A DNA stretch of 64,000 nt from Rhodococcus rhodnii (lineage in GTDB: Bacteria > Actinomycetota > Actinomycetes > Mycobacteriales > Pseudonocardiaceae): positions 248,001 through 312,000 of the forward strand of contig JOAA01000012.1 of the NCBI GenBank assembly GCA_000720375.1. The letters are read 5' to 3'. The notes beneath the pieces were generated by a model. The model ran no database searches and was not told where the DNA came from. It saw nothing but the letters and a program-made list of their open reading frames with translations. Below, piece after piece: positions 18,630 through 26,597 of the stretch. Within the stretch, counting starts at the first letter, position 1, and every line of letters starts with the position of its first letter. The translations under genes and the position numbers were made by a program.

Positions 18630-19619
18630 GTGACGGATCTGGTCGAGCGTGCACAGTGGATAGCCGAGACGGTGTTGCTGCCGGACGCGGCGGAAGTCGA
18701 CGCCCGCGGCGCGATTCCGCCGAGTCATTTCCGTGTGCTGGCTCGTGAAGGCTTTTACGGCATCGCCGCGCCTGACGCCGGACTGGATTTCGAGACGATC
18801 GTCTCGGTGATCGAGACGCTGGCCGGAGGCTGCCTGGCGACGACGTTCACCTGGCTCCAGCATCACGTGGCGGTCATTGGCCTTGCCAACACGACCAACG
18901 AGTCGCTGCGGTCGCAGTACTACGCCGACCTGGTCGCGGGGACGCAAACCAGTGGTGTGGCGTCGGCTGGTGCCTTGGCCGATCCGCCTCGGCTGCGGGC
19001 TTCCCGAACCGAGGGCGGCTGGATCTTCGACGGCGACGCGCCTTTCGTGAGCGGCTGGGGAATCGTCGACGTCCTGCAGATCACCGGAAACGCGGGGAAG
19101 ACCGTCGTCAATGCGTTGGTGGACGCCAAGAACATCCCGTCGACCCGGTATGACCTGGTGGCATTGGACGCGACGGCGACCGTGCGGTTGACGTTCGACA
19201 AGGTGTTCGTGCCGGACTCCCGGATCATCTCGGAAGTCCCGGCCGAACAGTTCCTGGGAGTGCAGCACTTGGGCTCCCGGTTGAGCGGCGCGATGCCGAC
19301 CGGCCTGGCCGTGCGGTGCGCCCGCATCCTCGAATCACACGGCCGCACCGAAATGGCCGAATCCATTGCCGCCCAGGCCGCCGAGGTTCGGTCTACATTG
19401 GACGCTGCGTTGGCCGACCCGCAGGCGATGTTCGCCGCCCGTGCGGCTGCGGCAAATCTCGCCTACCGTGCGGCCGGAGCCGTCTTCGTCGCCGAGGGCG
19501 CAGGTTCCGTGATCTCCGGCAGCCACGGTGAACGCCTTGTCAGGCAAGCACTTTTCACCCTGGTGACCGGAAGCCGCGCGCCCATGAAGGACGCACTACT
19601 GGACGTTCTGACGTCCTAG
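18630..19619 (+). CDS. Acyl-CoA-dehydrogenase-fold flavoprotein
   Basis: 329 residues with the acyl-CoA dehydrogenase layout: N-terminal helices, the beta-domain FDGDAPFVSGWGIVDVLQITG and VRLTFDKVFVPDSRII, then a helical C-terminus. It is shorter than usual (about 380) and the catalytic Glu region of true dehydrogenases is not clear. Two roles fit: dehydrogenase of an acyl-CoA, or a group D flavin monooxygenase of the HsaA/HpaB kind sharing this fold. The next gene encodes a flavin split-barrel protein, which favours the second idea. GTG start at 18630, 16 nt after the SDR stop. Confidence 0.82.
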   Translation: MTDLVERAQWIAETVLLPDAAEVDARGAIPPSHFRVLAREGFYGIAAPDAGLDFETIVSVIETLAGGCLATTFTWLQHHVAVIGLANTTNESLRSQYYADLVAGTQTSGVASAGALADPPRLRASRTEGGWIFDGDAPFVSGWGIVDVLQITGNAGKTVVNALVDAKNIPSTRYDLVALDATATVRLTFDKVFVPDSRIISEVPAEQFLGVQHLGSRLSGAMPTGLAVRCARILESHGRTEMAESIAAQAAEVRSTLDAALADPQAMFAARAAAANLAYRAAGAVFVAEGAGSVISGSHGERLVRQALFTLVTGSRAPMKDALLDVLTS

Positions 19620-19664
19620 CCTCAATGTGTTCCGCAGTTGGACTCGAACGATAAGGTGCGCGTT

Positions 19665-20120
19665 ATGACTGGGGACGCGATCGCACGAGCGGTACTGGAC
19701 GAGAATTCATACATGACGCTGGCCACCGCGGACGAGTCCGGAGTACCGTGGGCCTCGCCGGTGTGGTTCGCGACCGAGAACTACCGCGAGCTCTACTGGC
19801 TGTCCTCGCCCACGACACGCCATTCCAAGAACCTCGCGGTACGCCCGAAGCTGTCCATCGTCGTGTTCGACTCCACCGTCGTACCGGGGGCAGCGCAGGC
19901 GGTGTACATGACGGGCACCGCCGCCCAGGTGCCCGAGAATGACCTGGAGCCGGCTCTGAGCGTGTACTCCGGCGTGTCGGTGCGCAGTGGCCTCAAGGAA
20001 TTCGGCATCGACAGCGTCACGGGCGCTGCCCGTCTTCGCTTGTACCGCGCGACCGTTACGGAGCACTACATCCTCGATCCGGACGCCACGATCGACGTCC
20101 GGATCGAGGTCTCGCCTTAG
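19665..20120 (+). CDS. PNPOx-like FMN-binding split-barrel protein
   Basis: 151 residues of the pyridoxamine-phosphate-oxidase-like split barrel superfamily: YMTLATADESGVPWASPVWF, ELYWLSSPTTRHSKNL and RLRLYRATVTEHYIL. Members bind FMN, F420 or heme. The ATG at 19665 has AAGGTG 6 nt upstream; the TTG at 19638 is not needed. It ends the aromatic operon, 45 nt after the acyl-CoA-dehydrogenase-like gene, and could be its flavin reductase partner. That pairing is inferred from position only. Confidence 0.82.
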   Translation: MTGDAIARAVLDENSYMTLATADESGVPWASPVWFATENYRELYWLSSPTTRHSKNLAVRPKLSIVVFDSTVVPGAAQAVYMTGTAAQVPENDLEPALSVYSGVSVRSGLKEFGIDSVTGAARLRLYRATVTEHYILDPDATIDVRIEVSP

Positions 20121-20287
20121 CTCTTGCCTGCCTCGCCTTCGCGACATATCGCCGATGCGGTGCATACCAGTGATTCCCATCACCTTTGTGGGAAAATCAA
20201 TACTTCCGTCGGTCCGTGATGTCACAAATCGGCCTGCTGTCTTGTCCTAGTCAATGACTGGCTCCCAGAGGACGGAGGGACAGCGCC

Positions 20288-20326
20288 ATGAAGATGTTGG
20301 CGCACGAGGCGAAGGTGCGGCGATGA
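20288..20326 (+). CDS. 12-residue leader ORF coupled to the flavoprotein gene
   Basis: ATG at 20288 with GGAGGGA at 20274-20280 (spacing 7 nt) opens a frame MKMLAHEAKVRR that stops at 20324-20326. Its TGA overlaps the ATG of the next gene (ATGA). The strong ribosome site and exact overlap suggest it is translated and feeds ribosomes to the flavoprotein, or acts as an attenuating leader. It is too short to judge by composition. Confidence 0.5.
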   Translation: MKMLAHEAKVRR

Positions 20327-22047
20327 CTGACCACCAGATCGCGACATCGGTCCTGGTGATCGGCAGCGGTGGTGCCGGTCTGCGAGCCGCCGTCGAACTG
20401 GCCGAGCGCGGTGTGGACGTCCGCGTGGTCGGCAAGCGACCGAAATCCGACGCGCACACCACACTGGCCGCGGGTGGAATCAACGCCGCACTGGCCACAA
20501 TGGACTCGGCGGACACGTGGCAGCAGCACGCCGCCGACACCATCAAAGAGAGCTATCTGCTCGCGAATCCAGACACAGTACGGATTGTCGCCGAGAACGC
20601 CCCGCGTGGTATCGCCGATTTGGAGCGTTGGGGAATGCCCTTCGCGCGCGAGGCCGACGGCCGGATCTCGCAACGGTTCTTCGGTGCGCACACCTACCGG
20701 CGCACGTCGTTCGCCGGTGACTACACCGGACTGGAAATCCAGCGGACACTCGTGAACCGGGCGACCCAACTGGACATACCCGTGCACGATACCTGTTACA
20801 TCACTCAGATCCTGGTGCGTGACAATGTCGTCTTCGGTGCATACGGCTTCGATCTGGAAAACGGCACGCGGTACGTGTTCCACGCCGACGTGGTGATTCT
20901 CGCCGCCGGTGGGCACACGCGGATCTGGCGGCGGACGTCCTCGCGGCGTGACGAGAACACAGGCGACTCGTTCCGGCTGGCCGTGCTGGCCGGCGGTCGC
21001 ATCCGTGACCCCGAACTCGTGCAGTTTCACCCGTCCGGCCTGATCGCACCGGAGAACGCGGCTGGCACGTTGGTGTCCGAAGCGGCCCGGGGTGAAGGCG
21101 GGATCCTGCGTAACGCCTCGGGCGAACGGTTCATGGCGAACTACGATCCGGCGCGCATGGAACTGTCCACACGCGACAGAGTCGCGCTGGCCGCGTACAC
21201 CGAGATCAAAGAAGGGCGCGGGACGCCCGATGGCGGTGTGTGGCTGGACGTGTCGCACCTGCCGCGTGAGACGATCATGCGACGGCTGCCGCGGGTCTAT
21301 CAGACGCTGCTCGAGTTGCAGATGCGCGATATCACCCGTGAGCCAATGGAAGTCGCACCGACCGCGCACTACTCGATGGGCGGAGTGTGGGTACGGCCGG
21401 AGGACCACTCGACCGGGGTCGACGGCCTGTACGCGATCGGCGAGGCATCCAGCGGACTGCACGGCGCGAACCGGCTCGGCGGCAACTCCCTGATCGAGCT
21501 GCTCGTCTACGGCAGGATCGTCGGCGAGACCGCGGCCCGGTACTCGGCGGAGTTGACCGCCCAGCGCCGATCGCGGATCGCGCTCGCGGAAGCCCGCGCG
21601 GAGGTGGATGAACTGGTTGCCGCGGACGGCACTGAGAACGTTCGTGCGCTGCAACGGGCACTGCGCAACACGATGACCGCGTACGCCGGAGTCGTCCGGG
21701 ACGAGGCGGGCCTGCGCAAAGGACTGGCCGAACTCGACGAGATCGAGGAGCGGATGACCAACGTCGGCGTGCACCCGGACCTCGCGGGGTTCCAGGACCT
21801 GGCGCACGCCTTCGACTTGAAGGCGTCGGCACTCGCCGCTCGGGCCACGTTGGAGGCTGCGCTGGAACGCCGGGAGACCAGGGGTTGCCACAACCGTTCG
21901 GATTACCCCGATGTCGATCCGGAGTTGCAGGTGAACCTGGTGTGGTCCGGTCCTGGTCGGATCGAACGGGAAAAGATCCCGCCGGTGCAGGCCGAGATCG
22001 CCGCGCTGATGAAGGAAGTGTCCACGGTCGGCAAACTCGTCGAGTAA
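20323..22047 (+). CDS. Fumarate reductase/succinate dehydrogenase-type flavoprotein
   Basis: 574 residues of the FAD-dependent fumarate reductase/SdhA/L-aspartate oxidase family. The FAD motif GSGGAGLRAAVE begins near residue 14, followed by HTTLAAGGINAALA, the active-site segments ELVQFHPSGLI, STRDRVALA and PTAHYSMGGVWV, and RLGGNSLIELLVYG. The C-terminal RGCHNRSDYP motif matches SdhA. No iron-sulfur or membrane anchor subunits lie beside it, so it is a stand-alone oxidoreductase; L-aspartate oxidase is an alternative. GAAGG sits 8 nt before the ATG and the leader ORF overlaps it. Confidence 0.85.
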   Translation: MTDHQIATSVLVIGSGGAGLRAAVELAERGVDVRVVGKRPKSDAHTTLAAGGINAALATMDSADTWQQHAADTIKESYLLANPDTVRIVAENAPRGIADLERWGMPFAREADGRISQRFFGAHTYRRTSFAGDYTGLEIQRTLVNRATQLDIPVHDTCYITQILVRDNVVFGAYGFDLENGTRYVFHADVVILAAGGHTRIWRRTSSRRDENTGDSFRLAVLAGGRIRDPELVQFHPSGLIAPENAAGTLVSEAARGEGGILRNASGERFMANYDPARMELSTRDRVALAAYTEIKEGRGTPDGGVWLDVSHLPRETIMRRLPRVYQTLLELQMRDITREPMEVAPTAHYSMGGVWVRPEDHSTGVDGLYAIGEASSGLHGANRLGGNSLIELLVYGRIVGETAARYSAELTAQRRSRIALAEARAEVDELVAADGTENVRALQRALRNTMTAYAGVVRDEAGLRKGLAELDEIEERMTNVGVHPDLAGFQDLAHAFDLKASALAARATLEAALERRETRGCHNRSDYPDVDPELQVNLVWSGPGRIEREKIPPVQAEIAALMKEVSTVGKLVE

Positions 22048-22052
22048 ACGCC

Positions 22053-22081
22053 TGCAGGGCGGGCTCGTTGCCCGCCCTGCA
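22053..22081. terminator. Strong bidirectional terminator
   Basis: TGCAGGGCGGGC and GCCCGCCCTGCA form a perfect 12-bp stem with loop TCGTT. It lies between the convergent flavoprotein (ends 22047) and extensin-like (ends 22094) genes. Confidence 0.85.
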
Positions 22082-22093
22082 AGGGGTTTCAGA

Positions 22094-22753
22094 CTAGATC
22101 GGTGTATTGGCGAACCCGTGCTGGGCGATCCCCGACAGCAACTGCTGATACGCCGCCGCGCCGGCGGTCGGGTCCCCGGACACGCCCAGTGCGGACTTCA
22201 TCGAGTTGTACGCGGACTGCGTCAACGGACCCCAGTCACCGTCGACCGTGAGACCTGCGTTGCGGAAGTTGTTGCACGCGGCCTGAATGAACTTCGTGTC
22301 GCTCTGCGAACCGGTGAGCAGCCGGATCGGCAGACCGCCGAAGTCGGCATGGATGTGGTCGGCGTGGTCGGCGTTGTACCAGCCGTCCAGCACGTACCGG
22401 AACCTGCGGCGAGTAACGGCGTCGAGCCCCAGATAACGCCTGCGCAGCGCGATATTCGTGGACGCGTGGTGCCGGTCGAGTGGCGTGCAGACAGTCCCGC
22501 TGCTCCACTGGATGTGGTCGATGTCCGCGGCCGTACCCGCACCGTGTTCGCCCGGCTTGTTCACGTAGAACCCGGCGGACACGACATAGGTGATGCTGCC
22601 GTACGCGCTGGCCAGTGACCGCAGATCGCGGATCCACAGCACCAGGCGGTCGTAGAACTCCTGTGTGCACTGCCAGTTGCGGGGCGTCGTGTTCGGCCGG
22701 TTCGATCGCCAGTAGTAGACGGGTGTGCCGTCGATGTTGCTGAATGTGATCAT
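22094..22753 (-). CDS. Extensin-like/peptidoglycan-binding domain protein
   Basis: 219 residues. The N-terminal 150 contain an extensin-like C-terminal (D,D-peptidase-like) domain with a HGAGTAADIDHI metal motif and DHADHIHADF. The C-terminal 60 look like a peptidoglycan-binding repeat (GLTVDGDWGPLTQSAYNSM). Such proteins act on the cell wall, yet no signal peptide is encoded; the first residues are MITFSNIDGTPVYYW. It follows the secreted propeller gene by 3 nt on the same strand and may be exported with it or act after lysis. The catalytic residues are not certain. Confidence 0.75.
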   Translation of the reverse strand: MITFSNIDGTPVYYWRSNRPNTTPRNWQCTQEFYDRLVLWIRDLRSLASAYGSITYVVSAGFYVNKPGEHGAGTAADIDHIQWSSGTVCTPLDRHHASTNIALRRRYLGLDAVTRRRFRYVLDGWYNADHADHIHADFGGLPIRLLTGSQSDTKFIQAACNNFRNAGLTVDGDWGPLTQSAYNSMKSALGVSGDPTAGAAAYQQLLSGIAQHGFANTPI

Positions 22754-22756
22754 CGC

Positions 22757-23617
22757 TCAGATCCCTGCCGTCACGAGGCGGCCGTCGACAAGCCAGTAGG
22801 ACAGCGGACCGCGTCTGGTCCACACCGCGCCCACGACGTGCGCGTTCTCCGGCACTGCCACCGGTTGACGGCCGGCGCCGACGGTGCCTGTGATCGCTGC
22901 GGACCCACCGATCGCGTTGGCCACCCACCGGATGCCGCCGTTGCCTTCCAACAGGATTCCTTGCACGGCCGTGTCTTCCAGCTGACCTCGATCGACCGCG
23001 CTCCACGTCGATCCGTCGGGGGAGCGGTACAGCGTCGTGCCGTCCTGGGTGATCGCCGCCGCGACCCAGCCGGATCGGTTGCCGGACAGGGTGGTTATGG
23101 CGTGTTCGGCGGTCTGTTCCAGTCCGGTGACCGGGATCTCGGTCCATCCGTTCGGTACCCGGCGTGCGGCGATTGTCCGCGCGGGGGCACGTTCCTCCGT
23201 GAGCCCGGAGCCCAGGGCCATCGCCGTGCCCGGGCCGAACCCGACACCGGTGAATTCGGTGTTCGTGCCGGTGAGGCGCATGACCTCGTGCCAGGCCACG
23301 CCGTCAGCGGACTGCCAGATCGTGGCTTCCGTGAACGGCGGCGCCGGGCGTGAACCCACTGCCAGGACGCCACGGGCATCAGCAGCCACGTCCAGGACGT
23401 TGGCGCCCTCAAGCCCTGTTGTGGGATGGGTTGTGCCGTCTTCGTCGACCAGCACCCAACTGGTGCCGAGCAGGCATAACGCTTTCGCCGACTGGCCGAG
23501 TTCGGCCACGCCGGCGGCTTTGGTCAGTATCGGCTGGGCAGTGGCCGTAGTGCCGACCGCGGAAGCCGCGGCGACAAGCCCCAGTACGAAGGTCCGTCTG
23601 CCGATGTCGCAGGCCAT
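22757..23617 (-). CDS. Tat-secreted beta-propeller-like protein
   Basis: 286 residues. The N-terminus is a twin-arginine signal (GRRTFVLGLVAAASAVGTTA). The body has repeats such as TIWQSADGVAWHEV and TLYRSPDGSTWSAVD, the Asp-box-like blades seen in sialidase-type propellers. No catalytic residues are recognised. I chose the ATG at 23617, preceded by CGGAGA; the frame extends 27 codons further up without support. It is directly followed by the extensin-like gene, suggesting a pair acting at the wall. Confidence 0.75.
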   Translation of the reverse strand: MACDIGRRTFVLGLVAAASAVGTTATAQPILTKAAGVAELGQSAKALCLLGTSWVLVDEDGTTHPTTGLEGANVLDVAADARGVLAVGSRPAPPFTEATIWQSADGVAWHEVMRLTGTNTEFTGVGFGPGTAMALGSGLTEERAPARTIAARRVPNGWTEIPVTGLEQTAEHAITTLSGNRSGWVAAAITQDGTTLYRSPDGSTWSAVDRGQLEDTAVQGILLEGNGGIRWVANAIGGSAAITGTVGAGRQPVAVPENAHVVGAVWTRRGPLSYWLVDGRLVTAGI

Positions 23618-23755
23618 CGATTCTCCGTTCGGTAGTGACAACCTTGCAGGGATGGTTGGTTTTTCTTTTACCGAATCGGTTGGAAGTGTACGGGCCACGT
23701 GGACATGCCGGATACGGCCGTTCTGTCTAAAGTCCTTTCAGGAACCTGCATCCGG

Positions 23756-25303
23756 CTACGCGGGAATGTCCCTTGTGTAAGAGAGGTCGTGCCCGGTACG
23801 CGCCCAGATCACGTCAGCGCAGTCGAGGCCCTCGGCGGACAGTTGCCGTTTGACCACCTTGAACGTCGCGGTGCGCGGCAGTTCCCGGACCAGCCGGACG
23901 TACCTGGGCACCTGCTTGGGGCCCAGATCGGGCTGTTCGGCCAGGAAACGGCCGAAATCGGCGGGCTCGAGCGTGTCGGTGACGATCGCGGCCATCACCT
24001 GGTCCCCGGTGACCGGATCGGGCACGGCGTAGACCGCGACCTCGCTGATCGCCGGGTGCCGCAACAGGATCCGCTCGATCGGAGCCGTGCCCAGGTTCTC
24101 CCCGTCGACGCGAAGCCAGTCGCCAAGGCGTCCGACGAAGTAGCAGAACCCTTGCGCGTCGGCATAGGCGAGATCGCCGGTGTGGTACTTGCCGTCGCGC
24201 AGCCGATCCGCGTCAGCCTCAGGATCGCGGTAGTACCCGGCGAACCAGCCCGCGCCCGCGGTGTTGACCAACTCGCCGATCGCTTCCTCGGCGTTGACCA
24301 GGCGGCCTTCGGGGTCGAGCTCGGCAGGCGGACATGGCCGCCCGGTTTCGGGATGCAGAATGGCCACGTCCGGCGTGGGCTTGCCGAGCGAACCGGCTGG
24401 GGTGTCGTCGGTGCGGGCGAAACCCACTCCGCCTTCGGTCGACCCGAACGCGTCAATGACCTTGCAGCCGAAACGTTCCGCGAACGTGGTCAGGTCGGCG
24501 CTGGCGCCTTCGTTGCCGTAGACGATACGCAGGGGATTGTCGGAGTCGTCTGGCGCCGGGGGTGTAGCGACCACATAGGACAGTGGTTTGCCCACGTAAT
24601 TGGCGTAGGTCACGCCGAACTTCCGGACGTCAGGCAGGAAGCCGGACGCGGAGAACCTGCGTCGCAAGGCGACGTTCGCGCCCGCGGCAAGCCCGACCGC
24701 CCAGCCGGCCATGATGGCGTTTGAGTGGAACATCGGCATGGAGACGTAAACCGTGTCGTCGGCGGACAGCCTGAAACGTTCGGCGAGCATCCGGCCGGGG
24801 AAGGCGACTTTGCCGTGCGTACAGCGCACGGCCTTCGGGTCACCGCTGGTCCCGGACGTGAAGATCAGCATGAGCAGGTCTTCCGACGTTGCCGCGACCG
24901 GATCGACCGGCGCGCCCATGTGCAGCGAGTCCAGGTCTCGAACGTCCACACCGAGGCCGTCCAGCAGCGGCCGGTACTTCGGCTCGGCGAGGACGAACTG
25001 GCAGTCCGCGAGCCGGACGTCGCGGGCGAGCGCCTCACCTCGCCGAGTGGGGTTCAACCCGACAAGCACAGCGCCGGAGAACGCGCAGGCGCCGAGCAGG
25101 AACGAGAAGGCGGGCACGTTGTCGGCCAGAATGCCGACGTGCGGAGGGACGTCCCAACGCAACTGCGCCCTGAGCGTGCCCGCGTAGCGCGCCGACGCCT
25201 GGACATGCTCAGCCCAGGAATACGTTTCGTCTTCGAATCTCAGGCCTTGGCGGTGATCCTCGGCGCGGGCCAGCAGCAGTTCGGTGACCGTCGGGACGTC
25301 CAT
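23756..25303 (-). CDS. fadD17: FadD17-like steroid side-chain acyl-CoA ligase
   Basis: 515 residues of the AMP-forming acyl-CoA synthetase family: P-loop FTSGTSGDPKAV, YGNEGAS, FGSTEGG, YHTGDLAY, and C-terminal lysine region FKVVKRQL. Overall sequence and length resemble mycobacterial FadD17 (about 500 residues), which activates sterol side-chain acids to CoA thioesters and is in the KstR regulon. A KstR-type box lies 25-38 nt upstream of the start, which supports this. GGAGGTG is placed 5-6 nt before the ATG at 25303; a longer frame reaching 25504 would run through that operator and is not real. Confidence 0.85.
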   Translation of the reverse strand: MDVPTVTELLLARAEDHRQGLRFEDETYSWAEHVQASARYAGTLRAQLRWDVPPHVGILADNVPAFSFLLGACAFSGAVLVGLNPTRRGEALARDVRLADCQFVLAEPKYRPLLDGLGVDVRDLDSLHMGAPVDPVAATSEDLLMLIFTSGTSGDPKAVRCTHGKVAFPGRMLAERFRLSADDTVYVSMPMFHSNAIMAGWAVGLAAGANVALRRRFSASGFLPDVRKFGVTYANYVGKPLSYVVATPPAPDDSDNPLRIVYGNEGASADLTTFAERFGCKVIDAFGSTEGGVGFARTDDTPAGSLGKPTPDVAILHPETGRPCPPAELDPEGRLVNAEEAIGELVNTAGAGWFAGYYRDPEADADRLRDGKYHTGDLAYADAQGFCYFVGRLGDWLRVDGENLGTAPIERILLRHPAISEVAVYAVPDPVTGDQVMAAIVTDTLEPADFGRFLAEQPDLGPKQVPRYVRLVRELPRTATFKVVKRQLSAEGLDCADVIWARTGHDLSYTRDIPA

Positions 25304-25327
25304 CCACGCACCTCCACACCCCGGAAT

Positions 25328-25341
25328 TAGAACACGTTCTA
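25328..25341. promoter_or_regulatory. KstR-type operator of fadD17
   Basis: TAGAACACGTTCTA is a perfect palindrome (arms TAGAAC/GTTCTA around AC) and fits TNNAACNNGTTNNA at every fixed base. It sits in the 70-bp gap before fadD17. Confidence 0.8.
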
Positions 25342-25373
25342 TTCTTACCCCGGGTGTCAGGTATGCGCGAGGC

Positions 25374-25796
25374 CTAGGCCGGGACGGGGTTGGTCGCGGA
25401 GAGGTAGCCGCCAACGGAGACGTAGAAGTAGCTGCCGGTCGACGAGCGGCTGACCGTGCGTTGGGCCGTGGTGCCACATCCGGTGGACGCCAACGACAGC
25501 CCACTGGCGGTTCTGACGGTCAGACCGGTGCTGTCGCATGCGCGGTCATAGGCGTACATCCTGACGTTGCCCGAGTCGATCAGAGTGATCCGGCCGAACG
25601 AGATGTAGTTTCCGGGACAGTTCGCGCCGCGGTACGCGTAGATCGTGCTGTAGGTCTCCATGACCTCCCGTTTGAAGCTGAACGGCCCGTTGTTGGTGCA
25701 CGTCGCGGCTGTCGCGGGTGTCGCGACCGCCAGCATCGAGCCGGTGGCGGCGGCGGCCACCGCACCGGCGGTGAGTAACGACCTGAAGGAACGCAT
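25374..25796 (-). CDS. Small secreted four-cysteine protein
   Basis: About 140 residues with a Sec signal peptide (hydrophobic core AVAAAATGSMLAVA, cleavage near ATAA). The mature part, about 110 residues, has four cysteines (TC, NC, AC, GC), probably two disulfides. It is rich in Tyr, Ser and Gly. I do not recognise the family. AGGAGGTC precedes two successive ATG codons; the second gives the better spacing. It precedes fadD17 on the same strand but the operator between them suggests separate transcription. Confidence 0.75.
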   Translation of the reverse strand: MRSFRSLLTAGAVAAAATGSMLAVATPATAATCTNNGPFSFKREVMETYSTIYAYRGANCPGNYISFGRITLIDSGNVRMYAYDRACDSTGLTVRTASGLSLASTGCGTTAQRTVSRSSTGSYFYVSVGGYLSATNPVPA

Positions 25797-25931
25797 CATC
25801 GACCTCCTTTGCTTTCCATGAGCCCGGAAATCACCGCACGCCCAGGTTTGTTCAGCAAGGCCGATCGCTGGTGGACAAACAAAAACCGGCGACAGCGCCG
25901 AGGAGTTGCTTGGAGACTTTCGACGGCGGTA

Positions 25932-26585
25932 TCAGCCTTCGCCGGTATCGGATGCCCAGTCGCGGGTGCGCCAGTCCGGGACCCCTTCGTCGAGCCACTG
26001 TTCGACGGCGCGTCGCCAATCGTCATCCGGATCGGCGTCGCGGACGTCCTCCCAGGTCATTTCGGCGGTTTCGTCGCTGATGAAGAGGTCGTCCAGGTAG
26101 GCGTCGAACGAATCCGCAACGACAGCAAGGACATCGTGTTCAGTCTTGCCTGTCCATTCCGGCAGCCCGTGCACGAACGCGATCAGCCGCCCGCCGTCCC
26201 GCGGATCGAGATCCAGGAACAACGTGTCGTTGCCACCATCGCGAGCGATCGGAAGCAACCGTTTCATCGAAATGTGTTCGCCCAGCGACCGCTCCTGTTG
26301 CCGTTGATACGCGCCGAGGAGCGTGCCGTAGCCGTACTCGCCCTGCTCGTTGCGGCCAATGTGGAGGAGTTCGGTGAAACCGATGATCTCGCCGTCATCG
26401 TTGGGAGGAACACGGATGTCGTACATCAAGCTGCCGCCGTTGGCCTCTTCGATGAAGGCACGATAAGCGCTCGGCAGGCGGCCGCCGATCGCATTTTCGA
26501 GCGCATCGAGTTCGTCCGGCTCGACAGTCGCGAACGGGCCGAAGATCAGTCGTCCTCGGTAGCGACGGAGCAATTCGTCATCCAC
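25932..26585 (-). CDS. SMI1/KNR4 (SUKH) family protein
   Basis: 217 residues with the SUKH fold: LDALENAIGGRLPSAYRAFIEEANGG and DTLFLDLDPRDGGRLIAFVHG are the family's helix and strand motifs. SUKH proteins often neutralise polymorphic toxins, but no toxin is adjacent. It lies 12 nt behind the zinc-ribbon protein gene in the same direction, so the two form an operon. The C-terminus is strongly acidic. The function is unknown, and an immunity role is only a family tendency. Confidence 0.82.
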   Translation of the reverse strand: MDDELLRRYRGRLIFGPFATVEPDELDALENAIGGRLPSAYRAFIEEANGGSLMYDIRVPPNDDGEIIGFTELLHIGRNEQGEYGYGTLLGAYQRQQERSLGEHISMKRLLPIARDGGNDTLFLDLDPRDGGRLIAFVHGLPEWTGKTEHDVLAVVADSFDAYLDDLFISDETAEMTWEDVRDADPDDDWRRAVEQWLDEGVPDWRTRDWASDTGEG

Positions 26586-26597
26586 CGCGCGATCGTC

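Noticed and set aside
20254..20322. Longer N-terminus for the flavoprotein from ATG 20254
   Set aside because: The FAD domain begins right after ATG 20323, which has its own GAAGG, and the extra 23 residues are not conserved-looking.
23668..23680. ACCGAATCGGT palindrome upstream of the propeller gene
   Set aside because: Short (5-bp arms) and of a type expected by chance in such GC-rich DNA.
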